Assembly (NCBI GenBank): GCA_031267155.1
Contig: JAIRZR010000174.1
Coordinates: 1 to 5,425 of the forward strand
DNA length: 5,425 bases
Reading direction: 5' to 3'
Source: Prevotellaceae bacterium
GTDB lineage: Bacteria > Bacteroidota > Bacteroidia > Bacteroidales > UBA932
Position numbers and translations under genes: made by a program. The notes beneath the pieces are model-generated. The model did not search any database. It was not told where the DNA came from and was given only the letters and a program-made list of their open reading frames with translations. Below, piece by piece: positions 1-5,425 of this stretch. Every line of letters starts with the position of its first letter. Position 1 is the first letter of the stretch.

Positions 1-1
1 A

Positions 2-61
2 AAATGGAGAAAAGGCGACACAACACTGAAACCAAGCATTGATTTGGTAGGCAAAATATAA
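2..61 (+). CDS. C-terminal tail of an unidentified protein (5' end outside window)
   Basis: The reading frame starting at base 2 is open to a TAA at 59-61 and encodes KWRKGDTTLKPSIDLVGKI. The other two plus frames stop within about 42 bases and read less like protein. A strong plus-strand intrinsic terminator begins 33 bases after this stop, which is what one expects at the end of a real plus-strand transcription unit. Nineteen residues are too few to assign a family, and no function is proposed. The call rests on the open frame, its plausible composition and the terminator, so it is moderately sure. Confidence 0.6.
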   Translation, partial: KWRKGDTTLKPSIDLVGKI

Positions 62-93
62 AACTGAGGAATAATTTTTCATGTTAATGGTGG

Positions 94-138
94 AACAGCT
101 CCGGTAGAAATATCTGCCGGGGTTGTTTCTTTTTATTT
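94..138 (+). terminator. Rho-independent terminator of the gene ending at base 61
   Basis: Bases 94-108 pair with 113-127 over 15 consecutive positions, three of them G-T wobbles, closed by a four-base AATA loop. The 3' arm runs straight into a T-rich tract (TTCTTTTTATTT region, 126-138). A long GC-containing stem followed by a T tract on the plus strand is the classic intrinsic terminator. It isolates the upstream gene from the promoter at about 224. Confidence 0.85.
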
Positions 139-201
139 CGTTCCAGTCCGTAAATATGCCGTTTCGGAAACATGTTTTTCCGGTTAAGTCAAAAAAATAT
201 C

Positions 202-231
202 ATGCAGGACAGGATTATTTGTGTACATTTG
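202..231 (+). promoter_or_regulatory. Bacteroidota-type promoter for the 271-699 gene
   Basis: TACATTTG at 224-231 matches the TAnnTTTG -7 element of the Bacteroidota primary sigma factor. At the expected distance, 19 bases upstream, only ATG (202-204) is found in place of the usual TTG/TTTG, so the -33 element is weak. Transcription would begin a few bases after 231, giving a leader of roughly 35 bases that is A/T-rich and has no clear Shine-Dalgarno sequence before the ATG at 271. Confidence 0.65.
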
Positions 232-270
232 TGCCGTAAAATAATTATGTATAATTAAAAAAGTTTTATT

Positions 271-699
271 ATGAAGTCAAAATTATTTCTATTATTCCTG
301 ATGTGTATGTTTACAGGACTGATTTATGCTCAGGAAGGCGGACAGAGAGGTCAGAGAGGACAGCGATTATCGACCGAAGAGAGGGTTAAAGCGCAAACCG
401 ACAGGATGAAAAAAGATTTTGAATTGACCGATGCGCAGTATGATTCGGTCAAAAAGATAAATCTTAAATATGCGAAAAAAAATGAAGAGGTCTTCAGGAA
501 CAATCGGGAAGATGCTGAAAAAAACAGGGAAATCTTCCAAAAAAATCAGGAAGAGCAGAATAAGGAAATAAAGGCTATCCTTAACGAAACTCAGTACAAA
601 AAGTACGGGGAACAATTGAAATCCCGCAGAGAAAGATCCGGGAACCGCGAACAGGGTCAGAGACAAAACCAGAGACCCCGCAGAGACACAATTAAATGA
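271..699 (+). CDS. Small secreted Spy/DUF4890-like protein, Arg/Gln-rich
   Basis: This encodes a 142-residue protein with an N-terminal signal peptide: MKSK, a hydrophobic stretch at residues 5-18, and a likely signal peptidase I site after IYA (residue 20). There is no lipobox cysteine at the cleavage point. The mature protein starts with a short GQR repeat (24-32). It continues as a highly charged, probably alpha-helical segment (about 35-120) with two LTxxQ-like motifs, LTDAQ at 52-56 and LNETQ at 104-108, and ends in an Arg/Gln/Asn-rich tail (118-140). This layout resembles periplasmic Spy/CpxP-type proteins and the DUF4890 group common in Bacteroidota. Spy itself is an ATP-independent periplasmic chaperone, but a chaperone role here is inference only. 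The ATG at 271 is chosen because it gives an intact signal peptide downstream of the promoter at 224-231. The gene appears monocistronic, lying between terminators. Confidence 0.85.
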   Translation: MKSKLFLLFLMCMFTGLIYAQEGGQRGQRGQRLSTEERVKAQTDRMKKDFELTDAQYDSVKKINLKYAKKNEEVFRNNREDAEKNREIFQKNQEEQNKEIKAILNETQYKKYGEQLKSRRERSGNREQGQRQNQRPRRDTIK

Positions 700-727
700 G
701 AAACAGGAATTAATGCCTAATACGCTT

Positions 728-760
728 AAACAGGCTGTCAGATAAGTGACAGCCTGTTTT
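728..760. terminator. Hairpin between convergent genes, probable bidirectional terminator
   Basis: Bases 728-740 and 747-759 form a perfect 13-bp stem around a six-base loop (GATAAG). The hairpin begins 28 bases past the stop of the small secreted protein gene and ends 36 bases past the atpA stop on the other strand. The T run after the stem is short (TTTT on the plus strand, TTT on the minus strand), so termination strength is uncertain. The position and the perfect stem make a shared terminator for both convergent genes the best reading. Confidence 0.75.
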
Positions 761-795
761 GCTGTAATGCCGGTCAATTCGCCTGTTGTTGTCCG

Positions 796-2394
796 CTAAC
801 TGTGCCGGTTATTAATCGTATAAATAATATCCTTTGCGACTTCCTTTATTTTTAGCGCTATACTGTTATTTATTTCACCTGCTTTCAATGGCTCCAGAAT
901 ATCCTTTTTGTATTTCGTATCCAGGATTTCGAAAAACAGTTTTTCAAAATCTTTTACCCTGTCGGGAGCGATTCCGGTAAGAAGGTTATTGATGCCGCAG
1001 AAAATCACCGCAATCTGTTTTTCAACCGGAATGGGCTGGTATTGCGGCTGCTTCAGCAGCTCGACATTGCGCAGTCCCTTGTCCAGCACTAATTTTGTAG
1101 AAGCGTCGATATCCGAACCGAATTTCGAGAATGCTTCGATTTCCCTGAACTGGGCCTGATCGAGTTTCAAAGTTCCGGCGACCTTTTTCATTGACTTTAT
1201 CTGCGCATTTCCGCCCACGCGGGACACCGAAATACCCACGTTGATAGCCGGACGGTTTCCGGCATTGAAAAGATTGGCGTCAAGGAATATCTGCCCGTCG
1301 GTTATCGAGATAACGTTTGTCGGTATATATGCCGACACGTCGCCTGCCTGAGTTTCTATTATCGGCAGGGCGGTCATTGACCCTCCTCCTTTGACCAGCG
1401 GTTTCAGCGCTTCGGGAAGGTCGTTCATGCTTTTTGCTACGCTGTCGGACGCTATGATTTTTGCTGCGCGTTCGAGCAGGCGGGAATGAAGATAGAAGAT
1501 ATCGCCGGGGAAAGCTTCCCGTCCGGGAGGACGCCTCAGAACCAGAGACACTTCCCTGTATGCGACAGCCTGTTTCGAGAGGTCGTCGTACACAATCAGC
1601 GCATGTCTTCCGGTATCCCTGAAAAACTCGCCGATGGTAGCTCCCGCGTATGCCGAATAGTATTGCAGCGCAGCAGGATCGGAGGCAGTGGACACAACAA
1701 CGACGGTATATTTCATCGCTCCGTGTTCTTCGAGCGTCTTCACAATATTTGCTACCGTCGAGCCTTTCTGTCCTATGGCTACATAGATGCAATATACGGG
1801 ATCGCCCGCCTCATACGTGGCTTTCTGGTTGAGAATGGTATCGATGGCAATTGCCGTTTTTCCGGTCTGGCGGTCGCCGATTATCAGTTCCCGCTGTCCT
1901 CTTCCGATGGGGATCATTGCGTCGATTGCCTTGATTCCCGTTTGCAGCGGAGTGGATACCGGCTGGCGGAATATGACTCCCGGAGCTTTCCGTTCCAGTG
2001 GCAGTTCGATAAGCTCGCCTTCGATTTTGCCTTTCCCGTCGATCGGGTCGCCAAGCGCATTCACAACGCGTCCAAGCAAACCCTCGCCCACTTCGATCGA
2101 GGCAATTTCGCGGGTACGTTTGACGCTCATCCCTTCCTTTATTTTTTCCGAAGAACCAAGCAGAACCGCGCCCACATTTCCTTCTTCAAGATTGAGCACA
2201 ATACCCCGCGAACCGTCTTCAAAAAGAATCAGTTCACTCGACTGCACCTTATTCAGTCCGTATATCCGGGCTACTCCGTCGCCTACATTCAAAACGGAGC
2301 CAATTTCATCAAATTCCAGATTTGTCTTAATACCTTCCAACTGCATTTTCAGTATATTGGAAACTTCGCTTGCCTTTATCGCATCCATAAACAT
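796..2394 (-). CDS. atpA: F-type ATP synthase subunit alpha
   Basis: AtpA is the regulatory, non-catalytic nucleotide-binding subunit of the membrane-peripheral F1 head (alpha3beta3), which makes ATP from the ion gradient or hydrolyses it. The 532-residue product is full length for the family. An N-terminal beta-barrel domain (about 28-95) is followed by the nucleotide-binding domain with Walker A GDRQTGKT at 173-180 and Walker B-like ALIVYDD at 265-271. The ATP synthase alpha/beta signature PAINVGISVS is at 382-391, with the conserved arginine finger of SRVGG at R392, and a helical C-terminal domain follows. No key residue is missing. Translation could start at M1 (2394) or at M3 (2388); both lie below the promoter at 2412-2442. 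Unusually, no other atp gene adjoins it: the downstream gene is convergent and the upstream gene, purA, is divergent. It therefore appears to be transcribed alone and must be co-ordinated with the other subunits from a distance. Confidence 0.98.
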   Translation of the reverse strand: MFMDAIKASEVSNILKMQLEGIKTNLEFDEIGSVLNVGDGVARIYGLNKVQSSELILFEDGSRGIVLNLEEGNVGAVLLGSSEKIKEGMSVKRTREIASIEVGEGLLGRVVNALGDPIDGKGKIEGELIELPLERKAPGVIFRQPVSTPLQTGIKAIDAMIPIGRGQRELIIGDRQTGKTAIAIDTILNQKATYEAGDPVYCIYVAIGQKGSTVANIVKTLEEHGAMKYTVVVVSTASDPAALQYYSAYAGATIGEFFRDTGRHALIVYDDLSKQAVAYREVSLVLRRPPGREAFPGDIFYLHSRLLERAAKIIASDSVAKSMNDLPEALKPLVKGGGSMTALPIIETQAGDVSAYIPTNVISITDGQIFLDANLFNAGNRPAINVGISVSRVGGNAQIKSMKKVAGTLKLDQAQFREIEAFSKFGSDIDASTKLVLDKGLRNVELLKQPQYQPIPVEKQIAVIFCGINNLLTGIAPDRVKDFEKLFFEILDTKYKKDILEPLKAGEINNSIALKIKEVAKDIIYTINNRHS

Positions 2395-2411
2395 CTATCT
2401 TTTTTACGGCG

Positions 2412-2442
2412 CAAAAGTAGTATAAAGAATTGGGAACTGAAA
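2412..2442 (-). promoter_or_regulatory. Promoter of atpA
   Basis: Read on the minus strand, TACTTTTG (2419 to 2412) is an exact match to the Bacteroidota -7 element TAnnTTTG. TTTC (2442 to 2439) sits 19 bases upstream as a one-mismatch -33 element. Only 17 bases separate the -7 element from the atpA ATG, so the leader would be very short, about 10-12 bases, and A-rich (AAAAAAGATAG) without a clear Shine-Dalgarno sequence. Confidence 0.75.
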
Positions 2443-2534
2443 ATTTTGCCGGTTTCCGCACTCGCAAACTGATTTTTTTATGCCTCATTTTAACATGATT
2501 AGCAAATAATTAAAATTAATAACGGAAAAAAACG

Positions 2535-2564
2535 ATTGTCCTGTTTTTATTTTGTGTACTTTTG
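2535..2564 (+). promoter_or_regulatory. Promoter of purA
   Basis: ATTG at 2535-2538 and TACTTTTG at 2557-2564, 18 bases apart, form a good Bacteroidota -33/-7 pair. The -7 octamer is identical to that of the divergent atpA promoter. The A/T-rich leader of roughly 20 bases leads to the ATG pair at 2589-2594. About 90 A/T-rich bases separate the -33 elements of the two divergent promoters; I recognise no operator or riboswitch in them. Confidence 0.8.
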
Positions 2565-2588
2565 GGGCGAAAAATTATATTTTTTAAG

Positions 2589-3848
2589 ATGATGAAAACA
2601 GATGTGTTATTGGGTCTCCAGTGGGGAGACGAGGGAAAAGGAAAGGTTGTTGATGTTTTAACTTCGGGATACGATGTTGTAGCCCGTTTTCAGGGAGGTC
2701 CCAATGCCGGACACTCGCTGAAATTTGATGATATTGAGATAGTACTGCATACGGTTCCTTCCGGGATTTTTCATAAAAACATTATGAATATTATTGGAAA
2801 CGGTCTCGTTATCGATCCTGCGATTTTCCAGAAGGAATGTGAAGAAATTTCGGAATTGGGAGTTGAACTTGCAGGACAGCTGTTCATTTCCCGAAAAGCC
2901 CACCTGATAATTCCCACTCACAGAATTATTGACGCCGCCTCGGAAGTGTCCAGAGGAAAAACAAAGATAGGCTCAACGCTGAAGGGTATCGGTCCGGCGT
3001 ACACCGACAAAACAAGCCGGAACGGCTTGCGTGCAGGCGAAATACTGGAGCCGGATTTTATGAGAAGATACGAAACTCTCAAAAACAGGCATGTCGATTT
3101 TTTGAAACAGTTTGATTACGAATATCAAATCGACGAAACGGATTTTTTCGCAGGTATCGAAAACCTGAAACGTTTCACATTCGTGGACAGCGAGTTTGTT
3201 CTGAATAAGGCGATGAAGAACAATAAGAAAATCCTGGCTGAAGGCGCTCAGGGTACTCTTCTGGACATTGATTTCGGGACTTATCCATACGTTACTTCAT
3301 CGAATACGATATGCGCCGGAGCCTGTACGGGTCTGGGAATCGCGCCGCAGTCGACAGGAGAAGTTTTCGGGATATTCAAAGCCTACTGTACCCGTGTGGG
3401 AAGCGGCCCCTTTCCGACTGAACAGATCAATGAAACAGGAGAAAAACTGCGCAGTATCGGTCACGAATACGGAGCAACAACGGGGCGTCCGCGCCGTACC
3501 GGCTGGCTCGATCTCGTCGCGCTGAAATATGCGGTTATGATTGATGGCGCTACTCAGCTGATTATGACAAAAGCAGATGTGATGGATTCGTTCGACACTG
3601 TAAAAGTTGCTGTGGCATACGAAATCAACGGAGTACGGACAGACGAGTTTCCCTACGAATTGAATGATTCAATAAAGCCTGTATATAAGGAATTTAAAGG
3701 ATGGAGAACGTCCATATCCTCGATTCGTACTTACGGTAATCTCCCTGCCGAACTTCGGGAATATATCGGATTTATCGAAACGGAAACCGGCGTTCCGGTA
3801 AAAATCGTATCCGTAGGCCCAAACAGGGATGAAACGATAATGCGTTGA
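2589..3848 (+). CDS. purA: Adenylosuccinate synthetase
   Basis: PurA joins IMP and aspartate using GTP to give adenylosuccinate, the first committed step from IMP to AMP, in the cytoplasm. The 419-residue product is close to the usual family length. Visible motifs are the N-terminal signature QWGDEGKG (11-18) with catalytic Asp14, GGPNAGH (36-42) with the catalytic His42, and the second signature GIGPAYTDKTSR (133-144) with Lys141. Further on are EGAQGTLLDIDFGTYP (218-233), RVGSGPFPTE (269-278), GATTGRPRRTGW (295-306) and the guanine-recognition motif TKAD (327-330). All expected active-site residues are present. Two adjacent ATGs (2589 and 2592) are possible starts; the second gives the MKTDVLLG beginning typical of the family. 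An in-frame TTG at 2562 would add nine residues but lies inside the promoter -7 element, so it is rejected. The gene is divergent from atpA and convergent with rarA, and so probably monocistronic. Confidence 0.98.
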   Translation: MMKTDVLLGLQWGDEGKGKVVDVLTSGYDVVARFQGGPNAGHSLKFDDIEIVLHTVPSGIFHKNIMNIIGNGLVIDPAIFQKECEEISELGVELAGQLFISRKAHLIIPTHRIIDAASEVSRGKTKIGSTLKGIGPAYTDKTSRNGLRAGEILEPDFMRRYETLKNRHVDFLKQFDYEYQIDETDFFAGIENLKRFTFVDSEFVLNKAMKNNKKILAEGAQGTLLDIDFGTYPYVTSSNTICAGACTGLGIAPQSTGEVFGIFKAYCTRVGSGPFPTEQINETGEKLRSIGHEYGATTGRPRRTGWLDLVALKYAVMIDGATQLIMTKADVMDSFDTVKVAVAYEINGVRTDEFPYELNDSIKPVYKEFKGWRTSISSIRTYGNLPAELREYIGFIETETGVPVKIVSVGPNRDETIMR

Positions 3849-3912
3849 AACTATACTGCGCGCGGGATATTTTTTGTGCATTATAGACTGACGCCGGAAG
3901 GCGTCAAATTTG

Positions 3913-3949
3913 GATAAGCCCGAACAAGCTGCAGGCGCAGTTCGGGGTA
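3913..3949 (-). repeat. REP-like hairpin unit, left copy
   Basis: Read on the minus strand this 37-base unit starts TACCCCGAACTGCGC and ends TTCGGGCTTATC. CCCGAAC (plus strand 3919-3925) and GTTCGGG (3940-3946) form a perfect 7-bp stem around a GC-rich loop containing CTGCAG. It aligns with the right copy at 29 of 35 shared positions plus a two-base insertion. Confidence 0.7.
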
Positions 3950-4052
3950 GAGACAGCTCTCCTGTTGGAACTGCAAAGCAATTCAACTTGCGGTTGGTTT
4001 AAGCTATCGATTGGTTCAACTCCATACGGAGTTGTGTTGGAGAGATATACTG

Positions 4053-4087
4053 TACCCCGATCTGCGCTTCGCTTGCACGGGCTTATC
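4053..4087 (+). repeat. REP-like hairpin unit, right copy
   Basis: This 35-base unit starts TACCCCGATCTGCGC and ends CACGGGCTTATC. CCCG (4056-4059) pairs with CGGG (4078-4081), with inner pairings TGC/GCA and GC-TTC-GC. It is in the opposite orientation to the left copy, so the two also pair with each other as the inner arms of the larger palindrome. Confidence 0.7.
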
Positions 4088-4162
4088 AAAATTGGACGCC
4101 TACGGCGTCAAAAGACGCGCAGCATCTCTACTTGTTTATATCACAATTTTAGTCCGCGAGCG

Positions 4163-5425
4163 TCAGTAATCGTATTTTTTCCAAAGAGTTTGCAGTTTCT
4201 TCAAGATTTCGGCTTCTCTTTGGTTGTTTCCCGGCTGATAGAATTTGCTTCCAGAAATCTGTTCGGGCAAAAACTCCAGATCGACAAAATTTCCCTGAAA
4301 AGAGTGTGCATACTTATAGTTTTTACCGTAATCCAGCTGTTTCATCAACTTTGTAGGAGCATTGCGCAAATGCAGGGGGACGGGCAGGTCGCCGGTCTGT
4401 TTCACGGCGTTGATAGCGGTTTCTATTGCCATGTACGAGGCGTTGCTTTTAGGCGAAGTTGCGAGATACACCGTTGCTTCCGCCAGGATTATGCGACCTT
4501 CGGGCATACCTATTTTGTTAAGAGCGTCGAAACAGGCATTTGTAAGCAGGAGAGCGTTGGGGTTTGCCATTCCGATATCCTCGGATGCAAGGATTACCAG
4601 CCTGCGGGCGATGAACAGGGGGTCTTCGCCTCCTTCAATCATTCGCGCCAGCCAGTACACGGCGGCGTTAGGGTCGCTTCCCCTCACCGATTTGATAAAC
4701 GCCGAAATGATATCATAGTGCTGTTCGCCGTTTTTATCATAGATAGCGATATTCTCCTGCAGGATTTTTGTAATACGCTCATTGTTTATCACAACTGTAT
4801 CGGAATCGCCGGTAACTTTCACCACCATATCAAGAATATTCAGCAATTTACGGGCGTCTCCTCCCGAAAAGCGAAACAGCGCTTCGATTTCCTCTATCTC
4901 AAACTGTTTCTTTTTCAGATAAACATCTTCTGTTATCGCTCTGTTAAGGAGGATTTCCAAATCTTCCCTGTCTAAAGATTTCAATACATAAACCTGCGAG
5001 CGGGAGAGCAAAGGCGTAATCACTTCAAAAGAAGGATTTTCGGTCGTTGCGCCGATAAGTATAACAATACCCTTTTCGACCGCGCCAAGCAGGGAATCCT
5101 GTTGGGATTTGCTGAAACGGTGGATTTCGTCAATAAAAAGAATCGGGCTGGGCGTGGAGAAGAACTTTTGTTTTTTAGCCGATTCGATAACATCACGTAT
5201 ATCCTTCACGCCCGAATTGATGGCGCTGAGGCTGTAAAACGCACGGTTTTGCCTGTTTGCAATAATCTGTGCCAGTGTAGTTTTTCCCACGCCCGGAGGT
5301 CCCCAGAGTATAAACGAGGAAATATTGTCGGATTCTATCATGTTGCGAAGAATCGCACCCTTGCCGACGAGGTGCTTCTGTCCTATATACTCATCCAGCG
5401 TTTTGGGTCTTAAGCGTTCTGCGAG
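4163..5425 (-). CDS. rarA: Replication-associated recombination protein A (AAA+ ATPase), 5' end cut by window
   Basis: RarA (MgsA) is a cytoplasmic AAA+ ATPase related to clamp-loader subunits and to eukaryotic WRNIP1/Mgs1; it acts at stalled or gapped replication forks. The frame is open from the window edge to TGA at 4163-4165, giving 420 visible residues. The first are LAERLRPKTLDEYIGQKHLV, which in this family lie only a few residues after the start, so the gene is nearly complete. An internal ATG at 5339-5341 is not the true start because it would remove this conserved N-terminal segment. In visible numbering, Walker A is GPPGVGKT (42-49), Walker B is ILFIDEIHR (95-103), sensor 1 is in GATTENPSF (125-133), the arginine finger is in LLSRSQV (139-145), and sensor 2 is in GGDARKLLN (188-196). 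The C-terminal helical tetramerisation domain follows, with SAFIKSVRGSDPNAAVYWLA (241-260) and ILASEDIGMANP (278-289). All ATPase motifs are intact. It converges with purA, separated by the palindromic repeat, and its promoter is outside the window. Confidence 0.97.
   Translation of the reverse strand, partial: LAERLRPKTLDEYIGQKHLVGKGAILRNMIESDNISSFILWGPPGVGKTTLAQIIANRQNRAFYSLSAINSGVKDIRDVIESAKKQKFFSTPSPILFIDEIHRFSKSQQDSLLGAVEKGIVILIGATTENPSFEVITPLLSRSQVYVLKSLDREDLEILLNRAITEDVYLKKKQFEIEEIEALFRFSGGDARKLLNILDMVVKVTGDSDTVVINNERITKILQENIAIYDKNGEQHYDIISAFIKSVRGSDPNAAVYWLARMIEGGEDPLFIARRLVILASEDIGMANPNALLLTNACFDALNKIGMPEGRIILAEATVYLATSPKSNASYMAIETAINAVKQTGDLPVPLHLRNAPTKLMKQLDYGKNYKYAHSFQGNFVDLEFLPEQISGSKFYQPGNNQREAEILKKLQTLWKKYDY

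Larger units (their letters stand above)
3890..4109. repeat. Nested inverted-repeat element (REP pair or MITE-like) between purA and rarA
   Basis: This 220-bp imperfect palindrome fills most of the 314-bp gap between two convergent genes. It begins with the hairpin GACGCC-ggaa-GGCGTC (3890-3905) and ends with GACGCC-tac-GGCGTC (4095-4109). Inside these, AATTTGGATAAGCCCG (3907-3922) is mirrored by the reverse complement AATTTTGATAAGCCCG (4093 to 4078). The pairing continues through a diverged hairpin unit, then GGGGTA (3944-3949 with 4058-4053), and ends at TCTCC (3958-3962 with 4043-4039). The centre holds two further hairpins: AACTGCAA/TTGCGGTT (3969-3976 with 3988-3995, one wobble) and CAACTCC-atac-GGAGTTG (4017-4034). 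This architecture is typical of interspersed palindromic repeats such as paired REP units or non-autonomous mobile elements. No target-site duplication is obvious and no transposase is present. Whether other copies exist cannot be seen from this window. No gene is called within it. Confidence 0.75.

Noticed and set aside
242..258. AT-rich TAATTA...TAATTA repeat in the leader of the small secreted protein gene
   Set aside because: It is short, low-complexity A/T sequence of the kind expected in Bacteroidota leaders, and nothing ties it to a regulator.
367..777. Minus-strand 136-codon frame opposite the small secreted protein gene
   Set aside because: It is Phe/Leu/Ile-rich because it is the complement of Lys/Glu/Asn codons, and it runs through the terminator hairpin. 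The plus-strand gene has a signal peptide, a promoter and a terminator, so the minus frame is a shadow.
1486..2472. Long plus-strand open frame (328 codons) opposite atpA, with shorter ones at 1787-2425 and 908-1159
   Set aside because: These lie entirely or almost entirely antisense to a clearly functional atpA, have no recognisable family motifs and show cysteine/serine/arginine-rich shadow composition.
3856..3875. GC-rich CTGCGCGCGGG followed by a run of six T as a purA terminator
   Set aside because: The GC-rich part is only a loopless GCGCGC palindrome and cannot form a proper stem before the T run. Termination is more plausibly aided by the palindromic element beyond.
3880..4120. Target-site duplication flanking the repeat
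   Set aside because: The bases just outside the two outer hairpins (TTATAGACT on the left, AAAAGACGC on the right) do not form a convincing direct repeat, so recent transposition cannot be claimed from this window.
3856..4122. CTGCGCG (3856-3862) and CGCGCAG (4116-4122) as the outermost arms of the repeat
   Set aside because: Only 7 bp match and they sit at different distances from the GACGCC hairpins (27 versus 6 bases), so this may be chance.
3965..4975. Plus-strand 336-codon frame running from the repeat through most of rarA
   Set aside because: It is antisense to the intact AAA+ motifs of rarA and has no promoter or recognisable domains; it is a shadow frame.

Overview
The window is 5.4 kb of ordinary chromosomal housekeeping DNA, almost certainly from a member of the Bacteroidota and probably Bacteroidales-like. 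The evidence is three promoters with the TAnnTTTG -7 element of that phylum, A-rich leaders without clear Shine-Dalgarno sequences, protein sequences that read as Bacteroidota versions of AtpA, PurA and RarA, and a small secreted protein resembling the Spy/DUF4890 group. No phage, plasmid, CRISPR, rRNA or tRNA sequence is visible.

Layout. Bases 2-61 hold the last codons of an unidentified plus-strand gene, followed by a strong intrinsic terminator (94-138). A promoter then leads into a 142-residue secreted, Arg/Gln-rich protein (271-699, plus). It converges on atpA (796-2394, minus), and a perfect 13-bp hairpin lies between the two. Upstream of atpA, a 194-bp divergent region carries back-to-back promoters for atpA and for purA (2589-3848, plus). 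Next comes a 314-bp gap between the convergent purA and rarA genes. It is mostly filled by a nested imperfect palindrome of about 220 bp (3890-4109) that looks like a REP/MITE-type interspersed repeat. The window ends inside rarA/mgsA (4163-5425, minus), which lacks only its first few codons.

How the genes relate. AtpA is the alpha subunit of F-type ATP synthase, PurA commits IMP to AMP synthesis, and RarA is a AAA+ protein acting at stalled replication forks. They form no single pathway or operon. Each visible gene appears to be its own transcription unit, apart from the two cut by the window edges, whose operon context cannot be seen. Two points deserve a second look. The first is atpA standing alone, with none of the usual ATP synthase neighbours on either side. 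The second is the structured repeat between purA and rarA, whose two arms each contain a diverged copy of a 35-37-base hairpin unit in opposite orientation. I see no convincing evidence of a new multi-gene system.
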